A stretch of DNA of 64,000 bases from Streptomyces cyaneofuscatus (GTDB taxonomy: Bacteria; Actinomycetota; Actinomycetes; Streptomycetales; Streptomycetaceae). Numbering within the stretch: position 1 is the stretch's first letter; each line of letters starts with the position of its first letter. The stretch spans positions 310,001-374,000 of the forward strand of contig NZ_JOEM01000004.1 of the NCBI RefSeq assembly GCF_000718135.1, in the 5' to 3' direction. Shown one piece after another: positions 1-8,821 of this stretch. Made by a program: the position numbers and the translations under genes. A model generated the notes under the pieces. It had not been told where the DNA came from and made no database searches. It worked only from the letters and a program-made list of their open reading frames with translations.

Positions 1-184
1 CGACGCCGGGCATCCGGATGTCCATCAGGACCACGTCGGGGCGGGTCATCCGGACCGCCTCCACCGCCTGGACGCCGTCGGCCGCCTCCGCGACGACCAC
101 CAGGTCGGCGGTGAGGTCGAGCAGGGCGCGGAACCCGGCCCGTACGACCGTCTGATCGTCGGCGAGCACCACCCGTACGGTCAC
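1..184 (-). CDS. LuxR/NarL-type response regulator, N-terminal part only
   Basis: This is the receiver domain of a response regulator, cut off by the window edge after about 61 residues. It shows the acidic pair Asp9-Asp10 and the phosphoacceptor Asp55 in a VVLMDIRMPG motif, typical of NarL-type regulators. It starts with GTG, and this GTG overlaps the TGA stop of the upstream histidine kinase (GTGA, 181-184), so the two are translationally coupled. The kinase phosphorylates Asp55, and the missing C-terminus should carry a LuxR-type helix-turn-helix. The signal sensed cannot be told from the sequence. Confidence 0.9.
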   Translation of the reverse strand, partial: MTVRVVLADDQTVVRAGFRALLDLTADLVVVAEAADGVQAVEAVRMTRPDVVLMDIRMPGV

Positions 185-1371
185 GGAGTCCCGCCCGTCG
201 TTCCCTCGGTCGGCAGCACCGCGTGGACGCGGAAGCCTCCGCCCGGCACCGGACCGTACGCGAGCGTCCCGCCCAGTGCGAGCACCCGCTCCCGCATGCC
301 GATCAGGCCGAAGCCGCCAGCGGCATCGGCATCGGCGGTGGAGGGCTCCGAGCGGAGGGGGCCGTCGTCCACGATCTCGATGTGCAGGGCGGAGTCCGTG
401 CCGGTCAGCGACGCCGCGACCCGCCCGGCCCCCGAGTGCTTCACCACGTTGGTCAGTGCCTCCTGCACGATGCGGTACGCGGTCGCCTCGACGACCGCCG
501 GGTAGGCGGCGCCCGACGGGGTCCGGCGCAGGGCCACCCGTACGCCGCCCGCCTCGACCCCCTCCACCAGCTCGGCGAGCTGGTCCAGGCGGGGCGCCGG
601 GGCGGTGGACTCCGTCTCGCGCAGGACGGAGAGCGTGGCGCGCAGCTCCCGTACGGCCTCCTTCCCCGAGGCCCGCACCTGCGTCATCGCGCGGCGCGAC
701 ACCTCCGGCGCGGTGTCCAGCGCGTCGAGCGCCACCCCGGCCTGCACGGTCATCGCCGACACCGTGTGGGCGAGGATGTCGTGGATCTCCCGGGCGACCC
801 GCACCCGCTCCCGCCGCACCCGGAGGGCCGCCTCCCGCTCCCGCTCCTCCTCCGCGCGCTCGGCCCGCGCCGCGTACTCCGCGAGCAGCTCCCGCCGGGT
901 CCGCACCACCTCGCCCAGCAGCAGCGGTACGAGCGGCCAGACCATCTCCAGGACCGGCAGCCCCTGCGGGTTGACCACGTCCCGGCCCACGATCAGCGCC
1001 ACCACCCCGGAGGCGGTCGCCGCGACCAGGCCGGTCCACAGGGTGCGGCGGCGGTCGCCGAGGACGGCCACCGTGTACAGCGCCACGATGACCGGGAGGT
1101 TCAGCAGCTCGCCGATGTGCCCGTGGAGCGCCCATCCGGCGCACGCCGCCCCGGTCACGCACGCCACCGGGACGGGCCGACGGCGGCGGAAGACCAGTGC
1201 CGCGAGCGAGACCGCGAGCAGGGCCCAGGTGAGCGCGTCGTCCTGCCGGTAGCCGGGGTCGTTCACCGCCACGTCGGACGCGGTGAACAGGCCCACCACC
1301 GCCACCACCGCCAGATCCGCTGCGAGCGGCGGCAGGGCGCGCACGCGGGCGGCGAGGCGGGCGAAGGTCAT
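181..1371 (-). CDS. Sensor histidine kinase, HisKA_3 / NarL-partner family
   Basis: A 396-residue membrane sensor kinase. About five hydrophobic segments lie between residues 15 and 155, followed by a charged coiled coil (about 158-190). The HisKA_3 dimerisation helix carries the phosphoacceptor His197 in REIHDILAH. A C-terminal HATPase_c domain shows an N-box (EALTNVVKHSG) and a glycine-rich GGFGLIGMRERV segment. The ATG at 1371 is chosen because GAGGG lies just upstream and the first membrane helix follows; the open frame runs much further upstream without coding character. It couples to the response regulator by a GTGA overlap. The short extracytoplasmic loops give no clue to the ligand. 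Confidence 0.9.
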   Translation of the reverse strand: MTFARLAARVRALPPLAADLAVVAVVGLFTASDVAVNDPGYRQDDALTWALLAVSLAALVFRRRRPVPVACVTGAACAGWALHGHIGELLNLPVIVALYTVAVLGDRRRTLWTGLVAATASGVVALIVGRDVVNPQGLPVLEMVWPLVPLLLGEVVRTRRELLAEYAARAERAEEEREREAALRVRRERVRVAREIHDILAHTVSAMTVQAGVALDALDTAPEVSRRAMTQVRASGKEAVRELRATLSVLRETESTAPAPRLDQLAELVEGVEAGGVRVALRRTPSGAAYPAVVEATAYRIVQEALTNVVKHSGAGRVAASLTGTDSALHIEIVDDGPLRSEPSTADADAAGGFGLIGMRERVLALGGTLAYGPVPGGGFRVHAVLPTEGTTGGTP

Positions 1372-1431
1372 CACCCCCTCACCGTAGGAGCCGGGGGCGC
1401 CGGGCGCATACGACGAGGGGAGTACGGCGGG

Positions 1432-1475
1432 GGGGGTGACGTCGGCATGACGACGGGGGTGACGTCGGCATGACG
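1432..1475. repeat. Two 21-bp direct repeats, 23-bp period, upstream of the kinase gene
   Basis: Two identical 21-base copies occupy 1432-1452 and 1455-1475, each containing TGACGTCGGCATGACG. They lie about 60-105 bases upstream of the kinase start, in the position of a promoter or operator. Direct repeats about two helical turns apart suit binding of a NarL-type regulator dimer pair. That the cognate response regulator binds here is inference. Confidence 0.6.
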
Positions 1476-1770
1476 TCGGGAGGGGAACTCCCGCCCCATC
1501 CGCCCCTCCCCTCCCCCTAAGCGGAATCCGCAGCAGAAGAGTGGCGGGCCGACGAAACGTTCGGTACGGGATGACGTTCAGGGCGGCGCAAGAACGGGCA
1601 AATCGATCCTGTACGGCCCGTAGGCGGAATCCCGTCGCTGGGCGCCCCCCACCTCTCCGCAAACCCGTTCGGGCGAGCGCAACTTCGTTGTGCCGTCCGG
1701 CATCCGAGCCTGCCCTCCACCCGCCGAACACTCCTGCGAACCCACGCATCACCTGGAAAGGAGCGCCACG
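1476..1770. other. Intergenic region before the amidase gene
   Basis: No gene is supported here. The stretch separates the divergent kinase and amidase genes and must hold the amidase promoter. I see no convincing -35/-10 pair. The only clear signal is the AAGGAG ribosome-binding site just before the amidase start. Confidence 0.5.
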
Positions 1771-2646
1771 ATGGCGACGCCGCTGTCCGCCGACAAGCTG
1801 CTCAAAGCCCTCCGCGACGAAGGCCTCCACGTCGTCGAACACCGGAGCTGGCGTACGAACAACCGGAATCACAAGGGGCCCTGGGGCCCGACGCACGGTG
1901 TCATGATCCACCACACCGTCACATCCGGCACAGCCTCCTCCGTCGAGCTCTGCTACAACGGCCACTCCGCCCTCCCCGGCCCCCTCTGCCACGGGGTCAT
2001 CGCCAAGGACGGGACCGTCCACCTCGTGGGGAACGGGCGCGCCAACCACGCCGGGCTCGGCGACGACGACGTCCTGCGTGCCGTCATCGCGGAGAAGGCC
2101 CTGCCGCCGGACAACGAGGCCAACACCGACGGCAACCGGTACTTCTACGGCTTCGAGTGCGTCAACCTCGGGGATGGGAAGGACCCCTGGCCCGCCGCCC
2201 AGCTGCTCGCGATCGAGCGGGCCGCCGCCGCCGTCTGCCGTGCGCACGGCTGGGGCGAGCGGTCGGTGATCGGGCACCTGGAGTGGCAGCCGGGCAAGGT
2301 CGACCCGCGCGGCTTCACCATGAGCTCGATGCGCACCCGGATCGCCAAGCGGCTGGACGGTTCGCCGGACGGGCCCTCCCAGCCGCCTCCGAAACCGACG
2401 TACGAGCCGTTCCCCGGGGCGTCCTTCTTCACGGCCGGCCGCAAGAGCCCGATCGTCACGGCGATGGGCAAGCGCCTGGTGGCCGAGGGCTGCGGCCGGT
2501 ACACGGTGGGGCCCGGACCGTCCTGGTCCACGGCGGACCGGAACTCGTACGCCGCCTGGCAGCGCAAGCTGGGCTACACGGGCACCGCCGCGGACGGCAT
2601 CCCGGGGAAGACCAGCTGGGACCGGCTCAAGGTGCCCAACGTGTGA
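1771..2646 (+). CDS. N-acetylmuramoyl-L-alanine amidase with peptidoglycan-binding tail
   Basis: A 291-residue type 2 amidase (PGRP-like fold) that hydrolyses the bond between N-acetylmuramic acid and L-alanine in peptidoglycan. Zinc ligands are visible as His47 in VMIHHT, His169 in IGHLEW and Asp178 in KVDPRG; YGFECVN is the matching core strand. The C-terminal part (about 205-290) resembles a peptidoglycan-binding domain (KLGYTGTAADGIPGKTSW). There is no obvious signal peptide, so it may act after lysis or leave by another route, as endolysin-like Streptomyces amidases do. The ATG at 1771 is chosen for its AAGGAG site eight to nine bases upstream; the open frame extends earlier without support. 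Confidence 0.88.
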   Translation: MATPLSADKLLKALRDEGLHVVEHRSWRTNNRNHKGPWGPTHGVMIHHTVTSGTASSVELCYNGHSALPGPLCHGVIAKDGTVHLVGNGRANHAGLGDDDVLRAVIAEKALPPDNEANTDGNRYFYGFECVNLGDGKDPWPAAQLLAIERAAAAVCRAHGWGERSVIGHLEWQPGKVDPRGFTMSSMRTRIAKRLDGSPDGPSQPPPKPTYEPFPGASFFTAGRKSPIVTAMGKRLVAEGCGRYTVGPGPSWSTADRNSYAAWQRKLGYTGTAADGIPGKTSWDRLKVPNV

Positions 2647-2664
2647 GTCCCGCCGCCCCCGGGC

Positions 2665-3132
2665 CTACAGCGCGATGGCCAGCAGGACGCACGCCGCCAG
2701 CACGAAGGCGGTGCGGACCTGGTGGAAGGTGTTCCAGCGGGGTTCGAAGGCCTGACGGGCGGCGCTGTCGTCGCCGCCCTCCGACTTCGCGAGCGCGTTG
2801 TTGAGCGGGATGTTCCCGGCGATCGTGACCAGGTGACCGGCGACCACGCAGACGAGCGCCCCCACCAGCGCGGGGCCCGCCACCTCGTCGTGCTCGCCGA
2901 GCCCGGTGAAGAGCGCGGCGGCGGGCAGGGCGACCACGCCGAGGAAGAGGACGAGGAAGAGAGGGCCGGGGACCTTCTCGTTGAAGCGGCGCATCGCCGC
3001 GGTGAACTGCTCGTCCGTCAGTTCCGCGAGGCCGGGCATGATCGCGATCAGGAACGTCAGCATGATGCCCGCGTAGAGGCCGGTGACGATCACGGAGAGC
3101 ACCAGGAAGAGGGAGGTCATGGCGGTCATCAT
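2665..3132 (-). CDS. DUF1772 (anthrone oxygenase-like) membrane protein
   Basis: A small integral membrane protein of about 155 residues with four hydrophobic segments. It matches the DUF1772 pattern: TM1 followed by GLYAGIMLTF, a central TDEQFTAAMRRFNE stretch, and LNNALAK with an F-P-R-W segment near the end. The family includes anthrone oxygenase-like proteins, but most Streptomyces members have no assigned reaction. The start is uncertain: ATGs at 3132, 3129 and 3120 are all possible and none has a good ribosome-binding site. It is convergent with the amidase gene. Confidence 0.75.
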   Translation of the reverse strand: MMTAMTSLFLVLSVIVTGLYAGIMLTFLIAIMPGLAELTDEQFTAAMRRFNEKVPGPLFLVLFLGVVALPAAALFTGLGEHDEVAGPALVGALVCVVAGHLVTIAGNIPLNNALAKSEGGDDSAARQAFEPRWNTFHQVRTAFVLAACVLLAIAL

Positions 3133-3210
3133 GACCGGTGACCGCCGTTCGCACAGCCGCATTTCGCCTGACTGTGCGAAGGCGGTCCCGCCGTCATGGT
3201 GCCGAGCGGC

Positions 3211-4860
3211 TCAGCCGATCTCCCCCTCGCCCTCGTCGCCCCCGTCCTCCGGCTCGGTCCCGTTCCTGAGCGCCTCCGCCTGGCCGATCGCCGTCGCCAG
3301 CTTCCGTACCGAACTGTCCTCGGTCTCGTTCGCCAGCTTCCCGGCCCGGGAGGCCAGTTCGCGCAGCGTGGGCGTGCCGGGCAGGTCACCGCCGCGCAGG
3401 GTGTCCGCGAAGTACGCCGCCACGGCCGCCACTTGGAGCCGCTGCGACTCCCCGCCCCACAGCCTGCCGTCGATCGTGCCGGTCCGCGCCGAGCCGCTCT
3501 CCTCGGACGCCTTGCGGGTCTTGGGATCGAGCCAGCGCACCGTCGCCTTCGCCACCTCGCCGGAGGCGCCCTCGCGCAGCCGTACGGCGTAGAGCGCGGT
3601 CACCGTGTGGCCGGGGCCGACCTCGCCGCCGTCCACGCTGTCATCGCGGAAGTCCTCGTCGGCGACCTTGCGGTTCTCGTAGCCGATCAGCCGGAACTGC
3701 TTCACATTCCTGCGGTCGAAGGCGACCTGGGCCTTGGCGTCGCGCGCCCGGAGTTCGATGTGGGCGGGCAGCTGGTCGACGAAGACCTTGCGGGCCTGCT
3801 CCTCGTCACCGACGTACGTGGTGTGGCCGTCGCCCCGGTTGGTGAGCCGCTCCATGAACGCGTCGCCGTAGTCGCTGCCGACGCCCACCCCGAAGAGGGT
3901 GATGCCGTACTCGCGGCGGGCGGAGTCGATCCGTTCGAGAATGCTGTCGGCGTTGGTGTCGCCGGTGTTGGCGAGGGCGTCGGAGAGCAGCACCACCCGG
4001 TTGTTCACGCCCTTGCGGTGACCCTTGACGGACTCCTCGTAACCGCGCATGATCCCCGCCTCCACGTTGGTGGACTGGGCGGGCTCCATGGCCTCCACGG
4101 CGTCCCGGATCTTGTTCCGGTTGCCCTGGAGGCGGGTCATCGGGAGCCGGGTCTCGGCCTCATCGCTGAAGGTGACGAGGGAGACGGAGTCGTCGTCGCG
4201 CAGTTCGTCGGTGAGGATGTTCAGGGATTTCTGGACAAGCCCCAGCCGGCCCGGGCCGGCCATGGAACCGGAGATGTCGACGACGAACGTCAGCGAGGCG
4301 GGCGGGCGTTCGCTGCTCGGCGGGGCGGCCTTGGTGGCCAGTCCGACCCTCAGCAGCGACCAGTCGGAGGGGCCGGAGCCCTTGCCTGTGGTGATCCGGG
4401 CTCCGTCGACCGTGACCGAGAAGCCGTTGCCCTTCGGACGCTCGTACCCCTGCTTGAAGCTGTTGACGAACTCCTCGGGCCGTACGTTCACCGGGTCGGG
4501 CAGCCTGCCGTCGCCGAGGCTGGAGCGTGCGTAGCCGTAGCTGGCGGTGTCGACGTCCAGGGCGAAGGTGGAGAGGTAGTCCGGGGCGGCGAGGTCCGGT
4601 TCGGCCGTGTCCCCGCTCTCCTCGGACTGCCTGCCCTTCTCCGGTGCCGCCGCATCGGGCGCGGGCTGCCCGCCGCCGGTCGTGCCCTGCGCCGGGCGTG
4701 CGCCGGAGCGCTTGTCCGCGGTGGCGCCGTCCGACGACCCCCCGGCGCTGCACGCGGTGAGCACCATCCCTGCGGCGAGCAGCAGCGCCACCGCCCCGGG
4801 CCGGGCCCCTGCCCAGCCCCCCGCCCGTACCCCTGATCGCTTGCCGTTTCGCTGGTCCAT
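3211..4860 (-). CDS. VWA-domain lipoprotein (YfbK-like, DUF3520 C-terminus)
   Basis: A 549-residue exported lipoprotein. A positively charged N-terminus and hydrophobic stretch end in the lipobox LTAC, so Cys37 should be lipidated. A Ser/Gly-rich linker follows, then a YfbK-type N-terminal domain (YLSTFALDVDTASYGYAR) and a von Willebrand factor A domain with the MIDAS motif DISGSM, which binds a divalent cation. The C-terminus (AKATVRWLDP onward) matches the DUF3520 pattern. It probably acts as a metal-dependent adhesion or scaffold module on the outer face of the membrane; no partner is known. It appears to be transcribed alone. Confidence 0.85.
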   Translation of the reverse strand: MDQRNGKRSGVRAGGWAGARPGAVALLLAAGMVLTACSAGGSSDGATADKRSGARPAQGTTGGGQPAPDAAAPEKGRQSEESGDTAEPDLAAPDYLSTFALDVDTASYGYARSSLGDGRLPDPVNVRPEEFVNSFKQGYERPKGNGFSVTVDGARITTGKGSGPSDWSLLRVGLATKAAPPSSERPPASLTFVVDISGSMAGPGRLGLVQKSLNILTDELRDDDSVSLVTFSDEAETRLPMTRLQGNRNKIRDAVEAMEPAQSTNVEAGIMRGYEESVKGHRKGVNNRVVLLSDALANTGDTNADSILERIDSARREYGITLFGVGVGSDYGDAFMERLTNRGDGHTTYVGDEEQARKVFVDQLPAHIELRARDAKAQVAFDRRNVKQFRLIGYENRKVADEDFRDDSVDGGEVGPGHTVTALYAVRLREGASGEVAKATVRWLDPKTRKASEESGSARTGTIDGRLWGGESQRLQVAAVAAYFADTLRGGDLPGTPTLRELASRAGKLANETEDSSVRKLATAIGQAEALRNGTEPEDGGDEGEGEIG

Positions 4861-5051
4861 CCGTAACCCCCCACGTCATCACGGTGTCGCGTTCCTGTCT
4901 CCGACACCTGTGAATGTGACGTACGGGGCCGCCGACCGGAGTCGACGAAAGCGTTGCGGAACCATCTCGATGCGGCAACAGAGGCCGGTCGGGGGTCATA
5001 CGGGGCCGGGCGGGACGCCTTCGCGGCCGCCGAAACCGCGGAACATCAGGT

Positions 5052-5963
5052 TCAGGACACGATGTCCTTACGACTGAACCCGCGGAACGCCAGAGCGAAC
5101 AGGATCAGGGCGTACGTCACCGAGATCGCCGCCCCCTTGATCATGCCGCCCCACTCCAACTCCGGCTGGAGCGCGTCGGCCCACGCGAACTGCCAGTGCG
5201 CGGGCAGGAAGTCGCGCCAGGAGCCGAGCGCGGTGACCGCGTCGAGCACATTGCCGACGATGGTGAGGCCGACCGCTCCGCCGACCGCGCCGAGCGGGGC
5301 GTCCGTCTTCGTCGAGAGCCAGAACGCCAGCCCCGCCGTGACGAGTTGGGAGACGAAGATGAACGCGACGACGAGCGCGAGGCGCGGGATGGTGTCCCCG
5401 GCGGCCAGCGCTCCCCCGGTGGGCAGTTTCAGCGGCCCCCACCCGTACGCCGCCGTGCCCGCCGCCAGCGCGACGAGCGGCAGCAGCACCATCGCGGCGA
5501 GGCTGAAGCCGAGCGCGACGACGAGCTTGGACCAGAGCAGCCGGACGCGGGGCACGGGTGCGGCGAGCAGGTAGCGCAGCGAGGACCAGCTCGCCTCGGA
5601 GGCGACGGTGTCTCCGCAGAACAGGGCCACCGGGACCACCAGCAGGAAGCCCGCCGAGACGAAGAGGGAGGTGGCGGCGAAGTTCGCGGCGGACTCCGTC
5701 GCCACGTCCATCAGGTTGATCCGGCCGCCGCCCCGGCCGCCTCCACCGCCGTCCTCGCCGTCCGGCGTGCCGCCGATCGCGAAGGCGACGATCAGGATGA
5801 ACGGGAGAGCGGCGAGGATCCCGCCCACGAGCAGGGTGCGGCGGCGCCGCAGCTGCCGCATGGCCTCGACGCGGAGGGGAAGCGTGCGCCCGGCGCGGTA
5901 GCCGGCGGCTTCCGGGTGCTCGGCCTCCACCCGGGCCTCGGGGGGCTGTACGGGGGCGCTCAT
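5052..5963 (-). CDS. ABC transporter permease
   Basis: A 303-residue ABC-2-type permease with about six membrane helices. A cytoplasmic N-terminal tail of about 45 residues leads into TM1 (RRRTLLVGGILAALPFILIV). A Gly-rich extracellular loop (DGEDGGGGGRGGGR) is unusual but compatible. The motif GDTVASEASWSSLRYLLAAPVPR is the signature of permeases paired with NatA-like ATPases. The ATG overlaps the stop of the upstream hydrolase-ATPase fusion (ATGA, 5960-5963), so the two are translationally coupled and should form one exporter. Substrate unknown. Confidence 0.87.
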   Translation of the reverse strand: MSAPVQPPEARVEAEHPEAAGYRAGRTLPLRVEAMRQLRRRRTLLVGGILAALPFILIVAFAIGGTPDGEDGGGGGRGGGRINLMDVATESAANFAATSLFVSAGFLLVVPVALFCGDTVASEASWSSLRYLLAAPVPRVRLLWSKLVVALGFSLAAMVLLPLVALAAGTAAYGWGPLKLPTGGALAAGDTIPRLALVVAFIFVSQLVTAGLAFWLSTKTDAPLGAVGGAVGLTIVGNVLDAVTALGSWRDFLPAHWQFAWADALQPELEWGGMIKGAAISVTYALILFALAFRGFSRKDIVS

Positions 5964-8614
5964 GCTGCTCCTCCGGAGATCAGGGTGAGGAAGGCGTCCT
6001 CCAGGCGGCGGTGCGGGCCGACGCCGGTGACCGGGACGTCGAGCCGGACCAGGTCGGCGACGAGCCGCGAGGTGGTGGCGCCGTCGAGGCGGACGAGGAG
6101 CCCGCGCCCGTCGTCGAGGCGGACGGCGGAGCCGATGCCGGGCAGGGACGCGACCTTCTCCGCGAGCGGCTCGGACACCTCCTCCGCCGTGGTCACCAGG
6201 ATCATGTCGCCGGATCCGGTGATCTCGGCGACCGGCCCGGCCTGCACGAGCCGGCCCCGGTCCATGACGACCAGGTGGGTGCAGGACTGCTCCACCTCGG
6301 AGAGGAGGTGGCTGGAGACGATGACGGTCCGGCCCCCGGCCGCGTAACGGATCATCACGTCCCGCATCTCGCGGATCTGCGGCGGGTCGAGCCCGTTGGT
6401 CGGCTCGTCGAGGATGAGCAGGTCCGGCATGCCGAGCATGGCCTGCGCGATGGCGAGCCGCTGCCGCATGCCCTGGGAGTACGTCCGTACGGCACGGGCG
6501 AGCGCGTCGCCGAGCCCGGCGATCTCCAGGGCCTCGTCGATGTACGCGTCCTCGGCGGGGCGGCCGGTGGCCTGCCAGTACAGGTCCAGGTTGGCGCGCC
6601 CGGAGAGGTGCGGCAGGAAGCCCGCGCCCTCGACGAAGGCGCCCACCCGGGAGAGGACCGGGGCACCGGGGCGGATGGCCTGCCCGAAGACGCGGATCTC
6701 GCCCTCGTCGGGGGTGATGAGCCCCATGAGCATGCGCAGGGTGGTGGTCTTGCCCGCGCCGTTGGGGCCGAGCAGCCCGAGGACCTGGCCCTTCTCGACG
6801 CGGAAGGAGAGCTCGCGCACGGCGTACCGGTCGACGGACTTCGCGTACTTCTTCGAGAGCCCGGTGATCTGGAGCGGTACGTCGGTGAGCGCGGGGTCCG
6901 GCGCCGGGGTCGCGGTCCGCCGCCGCGCGGTGAGCAGGAGGGCGGCCGCGATGACGAGGGCGGCGGCCGGGAGGCCCCAGGTCCACCAGGGGAGGGTGGC
7001 GGCGGCGGTGGTGACGGCGGGTGCGGTGGGGACGGTCAGCGGTCCGTCGGCGGTCACGGTGTAGGTGGCGGGCTCGGCGGGGGACGCGTACCCGAGGTCG
7101 GTCGCGGAGAAGACGAGCCGCATCCGGTGCCCGGCGTCGAACTCGTGGTCCACGGCGGGCAGCGCCAGCTCGATCGGCTTGCCCTGCTGGTCGGGGGTGA
7201 TCCGGTAGGGGGCGACGAGCTGGGAGGGCAGCACCTGCTGCCTGCCGTCGGGCGACACGTCGTACACCTTGCCGAAGAGCACCGCGTCCCGGCCCTCGGT
7301 CGCCTTGACGGTCACGCGGGCGGTGGGGGTGCCGGTGACGTGGACGGAGGTGGCCAGCGGGGCCGACTCGAAGCGGCCGAACTGCCCGGGGAAGTCGAGC
7401 GAGAGCCCGACGCCGAGCGAGGAGAGCTGGGAGAGCCCGCCGCCGACGCCCGGTACGGCGGAGATGGCGGGCGGGGCGGAGCCGGCGGGGTTGCGGAACG
7501 TCTTCGTCCCCTCCCCGAGCGGGATCTCCCGGCCGCCGCTGCGCAGCCCCGGGTAGGTGTCGCTGCTCGCGCCGCGCTTGAGGGCGGCGCCGTCGGTGGA
7601 GTCGATGCCTCCGGTACGGGTGACGCGGAAGGCGGGCCCGGTGTCGGTACCGGTCTCCTCCTTCAGGTACCGGTCGAACCAGGCCCCGACGCGCCCTTCG
7701 ACCCGGCTCGTCTCGTTGTCGCCGCCGTCGTGGCCGCCGGAGATCCAGTCGACGGAGACGGGTGCGCCGTTGGCGCTGATCGCCTTCTGCATGGCGTCGG
7801 CATGGCCGAGCGGGAAGAGGGAGTCGGACTGTCCCTGGAGGAGGAGCGAGGGCACCTTGATGCGGTCGGCGACGGCGGAGGGCGAGCGCTCGGTGAGCAG
7901 CTCCGTCGCGGCCGCGTCGGGCTTGCCGCTGACGGCGACCCGCTCGTACATCTCGCAGAGCTTCTTCTCGAACTTCTCGCAGCCGCCGCCGGAGGTCACG
8001 AAGATCCCGGCCCAGAGCTTCTTGAAGACCCCGTCGGGGAAGAGGGCGTCGGCCAGGTTCCAGTACGTGATCACGGGCGCGATGGCGTCGACGCGCTGGT
8101 CGTGCCCGGCGGCGAGCAGGGAGACGGCCCCGCCGTAGGAGGCGCCGGTGAGGCCGACCCGGGGGTCGCCCTTCTTGTCCAGCTCGACCTCGGGCCGCTT
8201 CGCCAGCCAGTCGATGAGCCCGGAGACGTCCTTGACCTCGCCGTCGGGGTCGTTGAGCGAGATCGCCCCGCCGGACTTCCCGAAGCCGCGCGCCGACCAG
8301 GTCAGCACCGCGTACCCCTCGGCGGCCAGCTTCTCGGCCTGGGCCCGTACGTCGTTCTTGCTGCCGCCGAAGCCATGGCCGATGAGCACGGCGGGCCGCT
8401 TACCGGAACCTCCGGCGGTGAAGTACGAGGTGTCGATGGGCACCCCGCCCGGCCGCAGCATCCGGTCCTCGCGCTGCACGGCGGGCGGGCCGTCGTCGGC
8501 GACGGCGGTCCAGGTGCCGCCGCCCACGAGCACGGCGAGCGCGGCCACGGCCGCGGCCCACCGGCCAGGTGTACGGGGCAGCAGGCGCCGCCATCGAGCA
8601 GTAGGGGTCTCCAT
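5960..8614 (-). CDS. Alpha/beta hydrolase fused to ABC transporter ATPase
   Basis: An 884-residue two-enzyme fusion. Residues 1-40 form a signal-anchor helix. An X-Pro dipeptidyl-peptidase/CocE-type alpha/beta hydrolase follows, with nucleophile Ser159 in GASYGG, a QGQSDSLFPL acid region and SGGHDGG histidine. A jelly-roll C-terminal module comes next, then a membrane helix (about 555-575, LPWWTWGLPAAALVIAAALLL). A complete ABC ATPase follows, with Walker A GPNGAGKT near 615, signature YSQGMRQR and Walker B LLILDEP. The topology implies an extracellular hydrolase tethered to the cytoplasmic ATPase of its exporter. TAGGGT ends six bases before the ATG, so the message may be leaderless. The same fusion occurs in other streptomycetes (from memory), so it is not an assembly error. 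Confidence 0.87.
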   Translation of the reverse strand: METPTARWRRLLPRTPGRWAAAVAALAVLVGGGTWTAVADDGPPAVQREDRMLRPGGVPIDTSYFTAGGSGKRPAVLIGHGFGGSKNDVRAQAEKLAAEGYAVLTWSARGFGKSGGAISLNDPDGEVKDVSGLIDWLAKRPEVELDKKGDPRVGLTGASYGGAVSLLAAGHDQRVDAIAPVITYWNLADALFPDGVFKKLWAGIFVTSGGGCEKFEKKLCEMYERVAVSGKPDAAATELLTERSPSAVADRIKVPSLLLQGQSDSLFPLGHADAMQKAISANGAPVSVDWISGGHDGGDNETSRVEGRVGAWFDRYLKEETGTDTGPAFRVTRTGGIDSTDGAALKRGASSDTYPGLRSGGREIPLGEGTKTFRNPAGSAPPAISAVPGVGGGLSQLSSLGVGLSLDFPGQFGRFESAPLATSVHVTGTPTARVTVKATEGRDAVLFGKVYDVSPDGRQQVLPSQLVAPYRITPDQQGKPIELALPAVDHEFDAGHRMRLVFSATDLGYASPAEPATYTVTADGPLTVPTAPAVTTAAATLPWWTWGLPAAALVIAAALLLTARRRTATPAPDPALTDVPLQITGLSKKYAKSVDRYAVRELSFRVEKGQVLGLLGPNGAGKTTTLRMLMGLITPDEGEIRVFGQAIRPGAPVLSRVGAFVEGAGFLPHLSGRANLDLYWQATGRPAEDAYIDEALEIAGLGDALARAVRTYSQGMRQRLAIAQAMLGMPDLLILDEPTNGLDPPQIREMRDVMIRYAAGGRTVIVSSHLLSEVEQSCTHLVVMDRGRLVQAGPVAEITGSGDMILVTTAEEVSEPLAEKVASLPGIGSAVRLDDGRGLLVRLDGATTSRLVADLVRLDVPVTGVGPHRRLEDAFLTLISGGAA

Positions 8615-8821
8615 CCCTCGACCCTAAACGGAAGACGCAACCCCCTTGCCTGCCGCCAGGGGGAGGTGGGCAGCCTCCCTGAGAGGTACGGTGCGCCCTT
8701 CCCGTACTCCGGATGCGGTACGGGCCTTATCCCGGCCGAAGGCCATTGCGGACATTGGCCGCGCAACGCCCGCAGCGACCGCGACGGGCGCCGGGCTCGC
8801 GGCTACAGCCCGACATCCTGA

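Noticed and set aside
1372..2277. N-terminal extension of the histidine kinase frame to 2277
   Set aside because: It overlaps the well-supported amidase gene on the other strand and has no domain. The ATG at 1371 with its ribosome-binding site is the real start.
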